Shown here: positions 26,449 to 34,069 of the stretch, piece by piece
Position numbering within the stretch: position 1 is the stretch's first letter
Layout: the number at the start of each line of letters is the position of its first letter
Source of the DNA: Gammaproteobacteria bacterium
GTDB taxonomy: Bacteria; Pseudomonadota; Gammaproteobacteria; SZUA-229
Length of the DNA: 45,007 bases
Assembly: GCA_013042055.1 (NCBI GenBank)
Contig: JABDQW010000073.1
Span: 1-45,007, forward strand
Reading direction: 5' to 3'
Program-made: the position numbers and the translations under genes
The notes under the pieces: model-generated
Database searches by the model: none
The model's input: only the letters and a program-made list of their open reading frames with translations
What the model was told of the DNA's origin: nothing

Positions 26449-27627
26449 ATGAGCGTCAGTCGATCAATCGTCTTGCTGATCAGTGTGCTGTTAATCGGTG
26501 CCTGTGGCGATGAAGATAATGCCGAGCCGCCCGCAGAACTGACGGCATTTGAGCAAACGCATTTTCTGGCACTGGAGTGGTCTGTTTCTACCGATGATGA
26601 CATCGGACAACAATATATCCGTATCGAACCTCTGCTGCTAAAAGATCGTATCGTCACTGCCGGTCGCAACGGGACATTGAACGTGTACACGCTCGATGAT
26701 GGCGACGAGCTTGCCAGTATCACGCTTGACATAGCACTAAGTGGGGGTGTGGGAGGTACGGAGGATATCTGGCTGGTTGGCAGCCGGAACGGTGAACTCG
26801 TCGCGATCAGTGGGGAAAGCAACGACATTTTGTGGCGAACGGCTGTACCCAGTGAGATCCTGGCTCGACCCGTGGTCTACAATCGCAAGATTGCACTCGT
26901 ACGCACAGCAGATGGCCAGATTCTGGGTATCGACATTAAAAGCGGTAAGATCAACTGGAATTACAGTAGAACGATTCCTGCGCTAACACTCCGTGGTAGC
27001 AGTTCTCCAATACTTTCTCGAAGTCACTTCTATACGGGGCTGGAAAGTGGCCGTTTAATTGCCGTTTCTCCCATTGACGGTGAAGTCATTTGGGACGTCG
27101 CCTTGGCCGTTCCTCAAGGTCGCTCCGAGATACAACGCTTGGTCGACATCGATGGCAGCGCCGAACTGTACGGTCGTATACTTTATGCCGTTAGCTATCA
27201 TGGGCGTATTGGTGCGATCGATGTCACCCGCGGCCAGTTTTTATGGGCACGGTCATTCTCTAGCAATACCGGTGTCAGTGTTGGAACAGACGCCGTATTT
27301 AGCAGCGATGATCGCAGTCATGTATGGGCGTTGGATCGAAACAACGGTGCGACACTATGGAAGCAGGATAAATTGCAGGCACGCGGCGTGACCCGACCGG
27401 TGATCTTTCAGGATTACGTGGTCGTTGGCGATGCTCTAGGCTACCTTCACGTCATGTCGCGTTTTGACGGTCGTTTTGTTGCGCGCATCCAGGTTGATTC
27501 AGAGGGCATCCTCGTCCCTCCGATTGTGGACGGCGATAGATTGCTGGTGTTGTCGCGTGATGGCAACCTGGCGGCTTACACCCTGAAGGAAGCGGCAATG
27601 TACACCGATGAAGAACTGTTTGACTAA
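26449..27627 (+). CDS. bamB: Outer membrane protein assembly lipoprotein BamB
   Basis: BamB is a beta-propeller lipoprotein of the BAM complex that inserts outer-membrane proteins. The 392-residue protein has a signal peptide with lipobox IGAC (C19) and PQQ-like propeller blades throughout (DGDELASITLDIALSGG, SGKINWNYSRTIPALTLRGS, DGEVIWDVALA, NNGATLWKQD). The stop codon TAA (27625-27627) is itself the left edge of a MITE-like element, so the last codons are followed directly by repeat sequence; the C-terminal residues TDEELFD look normal, so no obvious truncation. Confidence 0.95.
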   Translation: MSVSRSIVLLISVLLIGACGDEDNAEPPAELTAFEQTHFLALEWSVSTDDDIGQQYIRIEPLLLKDRIVTAGRNGTLNVYTLDDGDELASITLDIALSGGVGGTEDIWLVGSRNGELVAISGESNDILWRTAVPSEILARPVVYNRKIALVRTADGQILGIDIKSGKINWNYSRTIPALTLRGSSSPILSRSHFYTGLESGRLIAVSPIDGEVIWDVALAVPQGRSEIQRLVDIDGSAELYGRILYAVSYHGRIGAIDVTRGQFLWARSFSSNTGVSVGTDAVFSSDDRSHVWALDRNNGATLWKQDKLQARGVTRPVIFQDYVVVGDALGYLHVMSRFDGRFVARIQVDSEGILVPPIVDGDRLLVLSRDGNLAAYTLKEAAMYTDEELFD

Positions 27628-27792
27628 TCCGTATTTCTCATCTAGCGACGTAGAATACTGACAGGGTATTGAATTACTGGAGAAAAGCTAGGATGATCAA
27701 AGATAAAGTGTATTATTCAAGCATGCCTATCACGGTTCAGGCGGACTCCGTCCGGCGCCTGCTCCCGTGATCCTGGTGAGAGATGCGGGCTA
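27625..27792 (+). repeat. MITE-like nested-palindrome element, copy D (168 bp, shortest complete form)
   Basis: The element runs from TA+ATCCGTATTTCTCATC (starting in the bamB stop codon) to TGGTGAGAGATGCGGGC+TA. It lacks the central module of the longer copies: CACGGTTCAGGCGGAC is followed directly by CGGCGCCTGCTCCCGTG, forming a hairpin. This suggests the longer copies arose by insertions into this hairpin loop. It ends 31 bases before der. Confidence 0.88.
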
Positions 27793-27823
27793 ACGAACAC
27801 AATGCCCGCCTGGTGCCGTTCTG

Positions 27824-29230
27824 ATGAAACCCGTTATAGCAATCGTTGGTCGTCCAAATGTCGGTAAATCCACATTATTCAATGTTCTAACCCAGAGTCG
27901 CGACGCACTCGTTGCTGATTATCCTGGGCTTACCCGTGATCGTAAGTACGGTCACGGCACTTTCGATGATAGCCAATTTATCGTGGTTGATACTGGCGGT
28001 CTAAGTGGTGATAGTGAGCAACTGGATCAGCATATGGCGGCACAAACACGTTATGCAGTCAACGAATCCAGTGTCGTGCTCTTTCTTGTCGATGCTCGCG
28101 ACGGTTTGACCGCAGCCGATGAAGACATTGCGTCACAACTTCGGCGCAGCGGAAAAAAAGTCTTACTGGTGGTGAACAAAACAGATGGGATCAATGCAGA
28201 CTTGGTCATCAGTGAGTTTTATGCTCTAGGCTTGGGGGATCCCATTAGAATCGCTGCAGCGCACAATCGTGGTATAAAATCACTATTAGACACAGTGCTC
28301 GCACCACTCACCGAGGAGCAGGTCGAAACCGATCAAGAACATGGTATAAAGGTGGCATTTGTGGGCAGACCTAACGTCGGTAAATCCACGCTTGTTAACC
28401 GAGTCCTTGGCGAGGACCGCGTGGTTGTATTTGACATGCCGGGGACGACACGCGACAGTATTTACATACCGTTTGAGCGTGATAACAAACGCTACACCTT
28501 AATCGATACCGCTGGGGTACGCAGGCGTCGTTCGGTTAGCGAGGCTGTTGAGAAATTCAGTGTAATCAAAACCATGCAAGCGATAGAAGAGTCTCACGTT
28601 GTGGTCATGATGATGGACGCACAAAAAGAGATTGCCGATCAGGATTTACATTTACTTGGATTTATTCTTGAAGCAGGTCGCGCACTCGTGCTGGTAATCA
28701 ATAAGTGGGATGGTCTGGATGATTATCAGAAAGACCGAATCAAGGCTGATGTTGACCAACAGTTATCATTTATCCGATATGCAGAAACTTATTATGTATC
28801 TGCACTGCATGGATCGAATGTCGGAAGGCTATATGCAGCGATCAACCGTGCCTACGAATCGGCCACCCGTAATCTGTCAACCGCCAGACTGACACGCATA
28901 CTCGAACAGGCAATAGCCGCACACCCACCGCCACTGATACGTGGTCGTCGACTCAAGTTGCGCTATGCCCATCAAGGAGGCGTCAATCCTCCGCGTATCA
29001 TCATTCATGGTAACCAAACCGAGCAGGTGCCGGCAAGCTATCAGCGATACCTGACCAATTTTTTTATTGAGGCGATAAACGTGGTGGGAACGCCGGTTAA
29101 GATCGAGTTCAAAACCGGCGCCAATCCCTTTGCAGACCGCAAAAACAAGCTTTCTAAACGCCAGCAGTTTAGGCGTGCACGCATGATCCAGCATATCAAA
29201 CGACGAGAGCGCAAGCGTAAGAAGCATTAA
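27824..29230 (+). CDS. der: Ribosome-associated double GTPase Der (EngA)
   Basis: Der is needed for 50S subunit maturation. The 468-residue protein has two tandem GTPase domains, each with a GRPNVGKST loop (about residues 8-16 and 182-190), G3 motifs DTGG and DTAG, G4 motifs NKTD and NKWD, and a C-terminal KH-like domain with HGNQTEQVPASYQRYLTNFF. The basic tail KRRERKRKKH is usual. Start ATG 27824 gives MKPVIAIVGRPNVGKS. It closes the conserved block. Confidence 0.98.
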   Translation: MKPVIAIVGRPNVGKSTLFNVLTQSRDALVADYPGLTRDRKYGHGTFDDSQFIVVDTGGLSGDSEQLDQHMAAQTRYAVNESSVVLFLVDARDGLTAADEDIASQLRRSGKKVLLVVNKTDGINADLVISEFYALGLGDPIRIAAAHNRGIKSLLDTVLAPLTEEQVETDQEHGIKVAFVGRPNVGKSTLVNRVLGEDRVVVFDMPGTTRDSIYIPFERDNKRYTLIDTAGVRRRRSVSEAVEKFSVIKTMQAIEESHVVVMMMDAQKEIADQDLHLLGFILEAGRALVLVINKWDGLDDYQKDRIKADVDQQLSFIRYAETYYVSALHGSNVGRLYAAINRAYESATRNLSTARLTRILEQAIAAHPPPLIRGRRLKLRYAHQGGVNPPRIIIHGNQTEQVPASYQRYLTNFFIEAINVVGTPVKIEFKTGANPFADRKNKLSKRQQFRRARMIQHIKRRERKRKKH

Positions 29231-29278
29231 TTTCCGCTTCTGCAAAGGCTGCTGTCGCTAAGCTGGAAGTTGCATGAA

Positions 29279-29362
29279 GGATTTGGATTGATGAAATACA
29301 CCCGTGTATTTCACCCCTTCGGGGTCGCTTTGCGGTCCAAATCCGTTCCAGACGGATTTGTC
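29279..29362 (+). repeat. Cluster of perfect inverted repeats downstream of der
   Basis: GGATTTGGA (29279-29287) pairs with TCCAAATCC (29336-29344). Inside are TGAAATACAC-cc-GTGTATTTCA (29292-29313) and CCCC-ttc-GGGG (29314-29324). AAATCCGT-tccag-ACGGATTT (about 29340-29360) overlaps the right arm, so alternative folds are possible. A 32-codon ORF (29291-29389, MKYTRVFHPFGVALRSKSVP...) runs through it without a clear ribosome binding site. Pieces recur at 14759 (TCCAAATCCTTCGTGC) and 36769 (AAAGCGACCCC), so this is probably repeat material rather than a gene. Confidence 0.6.
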
Positions 29363-29439
29363 ATAAAGGACCTTGAGGGAGTGGAATAACCGTGTCTATT
29401 TCCGGCTGAGCATGTCTGTGCGGATTCAATGATCAGGTG

Positions 29440-29503
29440 AGGATTCGTCCATCTGATGAGAACACGTGCTGCTACACCTGCGCCTGCTCCCATGATCCTG
29501 ATG
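29440..29503 (+). repeat. Degenerate MITE-like element remnant H
   Basis: GATTCGTCCATCTGATGAG (29442-29460) followed by CGCCTGCTCCCATGATCCTG (29481-29500) matches the right half of copy C (GTCCATCTGGTGAGATAGG ... CGCCTGCTTCCGTGATCCTG). The terminal repeat itself is lost. Confidence 0.55.
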
Positions 29504-29519
29504 GATATAAATCGTAAAA

Positions 29520-29794
29520 TCAAAAGCATAGCCAAGTTGAGCCTAAAAACCCATACGCTTCGCGCAACATCCGTGCTGCTTCTTCTTGGGTTACGTTTTC
29601 GACTACGAGCCTTGCCAAAGCCGGATTATAGGCTACCTTTTGATACAGAGATAAATCCAGTAAATCTTGTAATTGTCGACAAATTCGCCTGTTATTGCGT
29701 AGACTTTCAGCTTCTGACTGTGCCAGAATTAATTTATCCAGACTGAAATCGAGTTAACAACAATTAATAATACCTTGAAACGATTAATGTCCAT
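29520..29794 (-). pseudogene. Coding-like minus-strand stretch without start codon, probable frameshifted gene
   Basis: On the minus strand, 77 open codons precede a TGA at 29520-29522 and read like a real protein: DKLILAQSEAESLRNNRRIC, LQDLLDLSLYQKVAYNPALA and VVENVTQEEAARMLREAYGF. The frame has no usable start: it is preceded by TAA (29754-29756). In another frame, ATG 29794 starts MDINRFKVLLIVVN, which would join it with a one-base shift around 29754-29760. I do not recognise the family. Charged, helical composition and lack of low-complexity argue against chance. It could be a disrupted gene or a real gene with a sequence error. Confidence 0.42.
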
Positions 29795-29809
29795 AGCAGG
29801 GAATGCGTC

Positions 29810-30400
29810 TTGATAATGAAGGAACAGAATGAAACCCACCAGCAATCAATATTTGATACTACCGGGCTGCTTCCGGCAAAGAGCTGGAAAGTAGCAATTT
29901 TACACATCGCCATTCTTATTGCAGTTGTCTTTGTAACGGAGGTTTCCAAAGCGCGCGCAGATATGGTTTTTGACTTTCAAATGAAGCTTGCGCAGAAAGG
30001 CAATGCCGAAGCACAGCTCATGGTGGGGGAAATGTATGAGACCGGGCGAGGTGTCGAAAGGAACATGGAACAGGCGATCAGCTGGATCAGCAAGGCTGCC
30101 GAGCAAGGTAACAAAGCGGCTGGCTATAAGTTGCTTTACTACGATCTGGAGAAACATGGCGTGATAGCGGACAACAAGGAACAGCTCGACGAATTGGTCG
30201 GTGCTGCCAATGCAGGTGATGGTCACGCACAATATTATTTTGGTTTGATGCATACACGTGGTGTCGGCATGCGTAAAAATAATAAGCAGGCATTGAATTG
30301 GCTAAGTAGAGCCTCACTGCAGGGCATTACCGTAGCTGAAGATGAAATAATGCGAATCAATGAGGTGCGAGACAGCCCAAAGCACCATCAACTCAATTAA
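29810..30400 (+). CDS. Sel1-repeat exported protein, possibly with a -1 frameshifted C-terminal extension
   Basis: The 196-residue frame starts at TTG 29810 (AGGGA at 29798-29802) or ATG 29816. A long polar N-terminus precedes one hydrophobic segment (about 29-45, VAILHIAILIAVVFVT), probably a signal anchor or a signal peptide ending KARA. Two Sel1-like repeats follow (AEAQLMVGEMYETGRGVERN and AQYYFGLMHTRGVGMRKNNK). The frame stops at 30398, but the -1 frame stays open to TGA 30556-30558 with a Gln/Lys/Pro/Asn-rich tail (KQQVNTKPAAQTGVKQQQPQ). The switch could occur exactly at CCCAAAG (30376-30382). Partner unknown; Sel1 repeats are protein-interaction modules. Confidence 0.78.
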   Translation: MIMKEQNETHQQSIFDTTGLLPAKSWKVAILHIAILIAVVFVTEVSKARADMVFDFQMKLAQKGNAEAQLMVGEMYETGRGVERNMEQAISWISKAAEQGNKAAGYKLLYYDLEKHGVIADNKEQLDELVGAANAGDGHAQYYFGLMHTRGVGMRKNNKQALNWLSRASLQGITVAEDEIMRINEVRDSPKHHQLN

Positions 30401-30601
30401 AGCAGCAGGTCAATACCAAGCCCGCCGCCCAGACCGGGGTCAAACAACAACAGCCGCAGAAAGTACTTACGCAGAACAACAAAAATCACATGAATAGGCC
30501 TTTGCAAGCAGCAACAAAACGGGGCCATAACAGAGCCATCCCAACGACGAGAAGCTGAGCGCAAGCTTCCACCTTTCTCTCCCTGACTTCTGACAGGGAA
30601 C

Positions 30602-30688
30602 ATGCATCCGCGAATAACGCCAATAACGCAAAAAAGAGCCTGTGTTTTTATGTCGCTTATTTGCGTGCTTTGCGTTATTTGCGGACAT
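30602..30688. repeat. CGCAAAATAACG-type inverted repeat
   Basis: The left arm ATGCATCCGCGAATAACGCC (from 30602) pairs imperfectly with the right arm ending TTGCGTTATTTGCGGACAT (to 30688) around a T-rich loop. It resembles the CGCAAAG-type arms at 221 and 39655 in design (near 10-base repeats of CGCAAA/GCGAAT), so I group it with that kind of element. The surrounding 30401-30919 gap otherwise holds the frameshifted Sel1 tail and a doubtful ORF. Confidence 0.6.
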
Positions 30689-30695
30689 AGTCATC

Positions 30696-30893
30696 ATGAT
30701 CTGTTGGCGTAGTGGCAGTGCCCAATCGCAAATACCATCATGTGTCGAAGAATTAGCTAACAGATACAGCGATGACAGCATGGGCCGAATATGTATAGAG
30801 AAAGTGCCATCCGGCGCAGATCTTGACTTCGCCGGCAGCAGTGGCCGGGGCCGGGGCCGGACTATCTACACGGTCTCGTTTATAATCGGCTGA
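30696..30893 (+). CDS. Doubtful small ORF upstream of mrcB
   Basis: ATG 30696 opens a 65-codon frame: MICWRSGSAQSQIPSCVEEL, then ANRYSDDSMGRICIEKVPSG, ending in a Gly-Arg stretch produced by a CCGGGG repeat. It has no clear ribosome binding site, and its end overlaps a TATAAT (30881-30886) that may be the mrcB -10 box. It does not overlap another gene, but I cannot tell it from chance. Confidence 0.2.
   Translation: MICWRSGSAQSQIPSCVEELANRYSDDSMGRICIEKVPSGADLDFAGSSGRGRGRTIYTVSFIIG
30881..30886 (+). promoter_or_regulatory. Possible mrcB -10 box (TATAAT)
   Basis: A perfect TATAAT lies 34 bases before the mrcB GTG. No good -35 hexamer is found 16-18 bases upstream, so the call is weak. Confidence 0.3.
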
Positions 30894-30919
30894 TTTCAAT
30901 TGGCGTCTGTATTTAACCA

Positions 30920-33256
30920 GTGACTAAAAGAAAGTCCAGAAAAACACCTGCACGCAGGAGATCGAAACCTGCGCCGCGAAAAAAACGCAAACAACGTTCT
31001 CGCGGTGTCAAGCATTTACCGATAAAACGTGGGCTGGGCTGGGCTGTCGTTGCTTTGCTCTTAGTATCAACACTATACGTACTCTGGCTTGATTTCGTTG
31101 TCGTCGATCGTTTTACCGGCCGTGTATGGTCAATTCCAGCCAGAGTGTATGCCCGACCGTTGGAACTCTATGTGGGCAAAAAAATAACCGTTGATGAGCT
31201 GCTCTTCGAGTTGAATAGGCTAGATTATCAGAGCATCCGTCAGGCCCCCACCAGGCCGGGGCGCTTCCACCACTGGGGCAGGCATTTTGAAATCAAAACC
31301 AGAGCGTTTAGATTTTGGGACGGTGATGAGCACAGCAAGGACGTACGTATCGATATTAGTAGCGGCAAAATCTCGGCTCTGTTCGATGTAAATAGCAAAA
31401 AAGCATTGCCATTGATAAGACTTGATCCGGTCTATATCACAGGAATTTTTCCCGCTCACGGCGAAGACAGAGTTCTGTTACAACTCGATGTTGTGCCTGA
31501 AGTCTTCAAGCAAATGCTCGTCGTGGTTGAAGACCGGCGCTTTTATCAACATCGCGGCATTGATTTGCGTTCGATCGCTAGAGCCTTGATCGCAAATATC
31601 AAAGCGGGACGAACCGTTCAAGGCGGCAGTACAATCACCCAGCAGCTGGTAAAGAACATGTTTCTGACGCCAGACCGCAGTTTGTGGCGCAAGCTAAACG
31701 AAGCGATAATGGCCGTCCTGTTGGAGCTGCATTACGATAAGGACCAGATCCTCGAGACATACCTGAATGAAGTGTACCTGGGACAGGATGCAGAACGTGC
31801 GATACATGGTTTTGGTCTCGCCAGCGTTTTCTATTTTGGTAAGTCACTGGATGAACTCGATCTTGATCAGATGGCGGTCTTGATTGGTATGGTCAAGGGC
31901 GCTTCCTATTATAATCCGGTGAGAAATCCGCAACGCGCAACAGAACGGCGTAATGTTGTCATCGATGCCGTCGAGATGCATGGATTGTTATCCAAAGCAC
32001 AGGCTGACTTCCAGAAATCTAAGAAACTCGTGGTGACAACAAGGAGCAAGCGTGCGCTGTATCCCGCGTTTGTCAATCTGGTGCAGCGCCAGTTGACGCG
32101 TGACTACGATGCTGAGGATCTGAAGACAGAAGGTCTGCAGATTTTTACTACCTTGGACCCGTTTATCCAGCATGTTACCGAGCAATCGATTCGCTCAACG
32201 GTGCCGACGCTGGAACGGAAAAGCGATGATCTGCAAGCGGCTGCCATCGTCACTTCCGTCGACAGTGGCGAAGTGCTCGCGATTGCGGGGGACAGGAATC
32301 CTTCCTATGCCGGCTTCAACCGTGCACTGGATGCACGGCGGCATATTGGTTCGTTGATGAAACCGGTTATCTATCTGACAGCCGTTAAACAAACGGGCAA
32401 ATATACACTGGCTTCGCTATTATCTGATACACGTTTACGCGTTGAAGGCGAAGACAAGAAAGTTTGGGAACCCGAAAACTTTGACAAAAAGTATCACGGT
32501 GATGTGATCATGTACGAAGCATTATTGAAATCGTACAATATCCCTGCTGCCAGGCTCGGACTCGAATTAGGTTTGTCGAGTATCACTGAAACCATGCGGC
32601 AATTGGGCAGTAATACCGTGCTGCCTCCATACCCGTCGATCACCCTCGGGGCGATTGATCTGTCGCCTTTCGAGATCGCGTCTATCTATCAGACCTTCGC
32701 GGCCAATGGTTTTCACAGCCCGTTACGCAGTGTTCGTGCCGTTCTCGACAGTCAAGGGCAGCCGTTGAAACGTTACCAGCTCGATGTCAAACGCGAGACC
32801 GATCCGGCTGCTATCGCGCTGATCAATTTTGTACTGCATAGAGTAACGCAGTCTGGAACAGCCGCGGGCTTGTCAGAAGCACTCGGTATCGATGTGGCGG
32901 GCAAGACAGGCACTTCCGATGAGCTCTACGACAGCTGGTTTGCCGGCTTTTCCAGCGACAAGGTGGCCGTTGTTTGGTTGGGTTTCGATGACCAACGGCC
33001 TACCGGACTGACTGGGGCTAGCGGCGCCATGCGGGTTTGGAGGCGCATTTTTAACGGTATTTCGACCGTGCCTTTCAAACACCAAATGCCGGATGAGATA
33101 CGGCATGTCTGGATCGACCAGGCAACCGGACTGCTCAGCGATAAGCGCTGTGAAAATGCGATAGAATTGCCTTTTATCGTAGGTACAGAACCGACCGAGT
33201 CCGCTGGCTGCGAATCCAAATCACCATTGGACTGGCTAAAGAAGATATTCAAGTAA
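30920..33256 (+). CDS. mrcB: Bifunctional penicillin-binding protein 1b (transglycosylase/transpeptidase)
   Basis: The 778-residue class A PBP starts at GTG 30920. A very basic cytoplasmic N-terminus (1-38) precedes a membrane helix (about 41-60), a UB2H-like regulatory domain (about 70-160), the GT51 transglycosylase (VVEDRRFYQHRGIDLRSIAR, about 201-220; GGSTITQQLVKNMFL) and the transpeptidase with S478-x-x-K481 (GSLMKPVIYL), S538-Y-N540 and K662-T-G. The UB2H domain, the docking site of LpoB, identifies it as PBP1b rather than PBP1a. A LpoB-like gene is at 3556. It polymerises and cross-links peptidoglycan. A MITE-like element begins 5 bases after the stop. Confidence 0.95.
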   Translation: MTKRKSRKTPARRRSKPAPRKKRKQRSRGVKHLPIKRGLGWAVVALLLVSTLYVLWLDFVVVDRFTGRVWSIPARVYARPLELYVGKKITVDELLFELNRLDYQSIRQAPTRPGRFHHWGRHFEIKTRAFRFWDGDEHSKDVRIDISSGKISALFDVNSKKALPLIRLDPVYITGIFPAHGEDRVLLQLDVVPEVFKQMLVVVEDRRFYQHRGIDLRSIARALIANIKAGRTVQGGSTITQQLVKNMFLTPDRSLWRKLNEAIMAVLLELHYDKDQILETYLNEVYLGQDAERAIHGFGLASVFYFGKSLDELDLDQMAVLIGMVKGASYYNPVRNPQRATERRNVVIDAVEMHGLLSKAQADFQKSKKLVVTTRSKRALYPAFVNLVQRQLTRDYDAEDLKTEGLQIFTTLDPFIQHVTEQSIRSTVPTLERKSDDLQAAAIVTSVDSGEVLAIAGDRNPSYAGFNRALDARRHIGSLMKPVIYLTAVKQTGKYTLASLLSDTRLRVEGEDKKVWEPENFDKKYHGDVIMYEALLKSYNIPAARLGLELGLSSITETMRQLGSNTVLPPYPSITLGAIDLSPFEIASIYQTFAANGFHSPLRSVRAVLDSQGQPLKRYQLDVKRETDPAAIALINFVLHRVTQSGTAAGLSEALGIDVAGKTGTSDELYDSWFAGFSSDKVAVVWLGFDDQRPTGLTGASGAMRVWRRIFNGISTVPFKHQMPDEIRHVWIDQATGLLSDKRCENAIELPFIVGTEPTESAGCESKSPLDWLKKIFK

Positions 33257-33260
33257 TGTT

Positions 33261-33568
33261 TAAACCGCATTTCTCACCGGGTGGCGCAGGATGCTGATTA
33301 AGCGTTTTTTTTGGAGACAATCTAGAATGTTCGAAAACACAACGTGTCGTTCACGTATGCCTGTCTCGGTTCAGGCCAGTCTTCGTTTGCGCAAAATCGT
33401 AGGGTGCGCCGTGCGCACCAGAAGAGGCCGCCAAACTGAAGATTTGAGGTGCGCACGGCGCACCCTACGGCCTCTTTACCCAGGCAGTTGCTATGGCTAC
33501 GCTTTTCGCTCCAGAGCGGCTCTTATTCCTACGCCTGCTCCCGTGCTCCTGGTAAGGCATGCGGGTTA
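33261..33568 (+). repeat. MITE-like nested-palindrome element, copy E (308 bp), with a second hairpin element inside
   Basis: Left end TA+AACCGCATTTCTCACCG, right end TGGTAAGGCATGCGGGT+TA. The family modules are recognisable (TCTCGGTTCAGGCCAGTCTT, GCTACGCTTTTCGCTCCAGA, CGCCTGCTCCCGTG). In the middle sits a perfect 22-bp inverted repeat, GTAGGGTGCGCCGTGCGCACC-type (33398-33419 with 33448-33469), absent from other copies. AAGAGGCCG (33422-33430) can also pair with CGGCCTCTT (33468-33476). The right end contains the ATG of the following gene. Confidence 0.88.
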
Positions 33569-34050
33569 AACGGTTAACTCTCGCCGTTCTGATGATGCCG
33601 CTGCTGATGCAGGCGGCATGTACCTCTGGTGGTTATCAGCGGACAGAGTCGGACCAGCTATCAGAAAAAGCGACCACGCTGGCGATGGCTAGCCAAACCT
33701 GGCAGCGGACATCCGCTTCAGCATTGCCTGCAGTTGAGGATTTGGTCCAGCGGGCCGATGCGCAGATCGCATTGCGTAATCTCGACGTCGCTTCGGAAAA
33801 GATCGAACGTGCATTGCGCATTTCACCTGATTATGCACCCGCGTGGAGCCGAATGGCTCACATTGCGCTGAATGAGGCAGATCCCGCGCGTGCAATCCAG
33901 ATGGCCAAGCGCAGTAACAGTCATGCTGGTAACGCGATCGAGTTGAAATTACTCAATTGGCAGTACATACGCGAAGCGAGTCAAATGCTGGGTGACGTCG
34001 ATGGCGTCCTCAATGCGGAAAAGTCGATCAAGATCCTAAATAGCCTCTAG
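33559..34050 (+). CDS. Small TPR-containing exported protein, probable lipoprotein
   Basis: The 163-residue protein starts at ATG 33559, which lies inside the right terminal repeat of the MITE-like element (GCATGCGGGTTAAACGG), so residues M-R-V come from repeat sequence. The next Met (residue 12) would remove the basic n-region of the signal peptide. Hydrophobic residues 8-17 lead to C21 (QAAC, imperfect lipobox). The mature part has one or two TPR motifs (AQIALRNLDVASEKIERALR, YAPAWSRMAHIALNEADPAR). Function unknown. It precedes yoaA by 19 bp. Confidence 0.78.
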   Translation: MRVKRLTLAVLMMPLLMQAACTSGGYQRTESDQLSEKATTLAMASQTWQRTSASALPAVEDLVQRADAQIALRNLDVASEKIERALRISPDYAPAWSRMAHIALNEADPARAIQMAKRSNSHAGNAIELKLLNWQYIREASQMLGDVDGVLNAEKSIKILNSL

Positions 34051-34069
34051 CCCGAATGTTGCACGATAC

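Noticed and set aside
29456-29746. 96-codon plus-strand ORF in the der-Sel1 gap
   Set aside because: It begins in a degraded repeat, and the minus strand of the same stretch reads much more like protein.
33291-33569. 92-codon ORF inside element E, and a similar one in element A
   Set aside because: They run through the repeat modules and palindromes; compositional by-products of repeat sequence, with no transposase motif.
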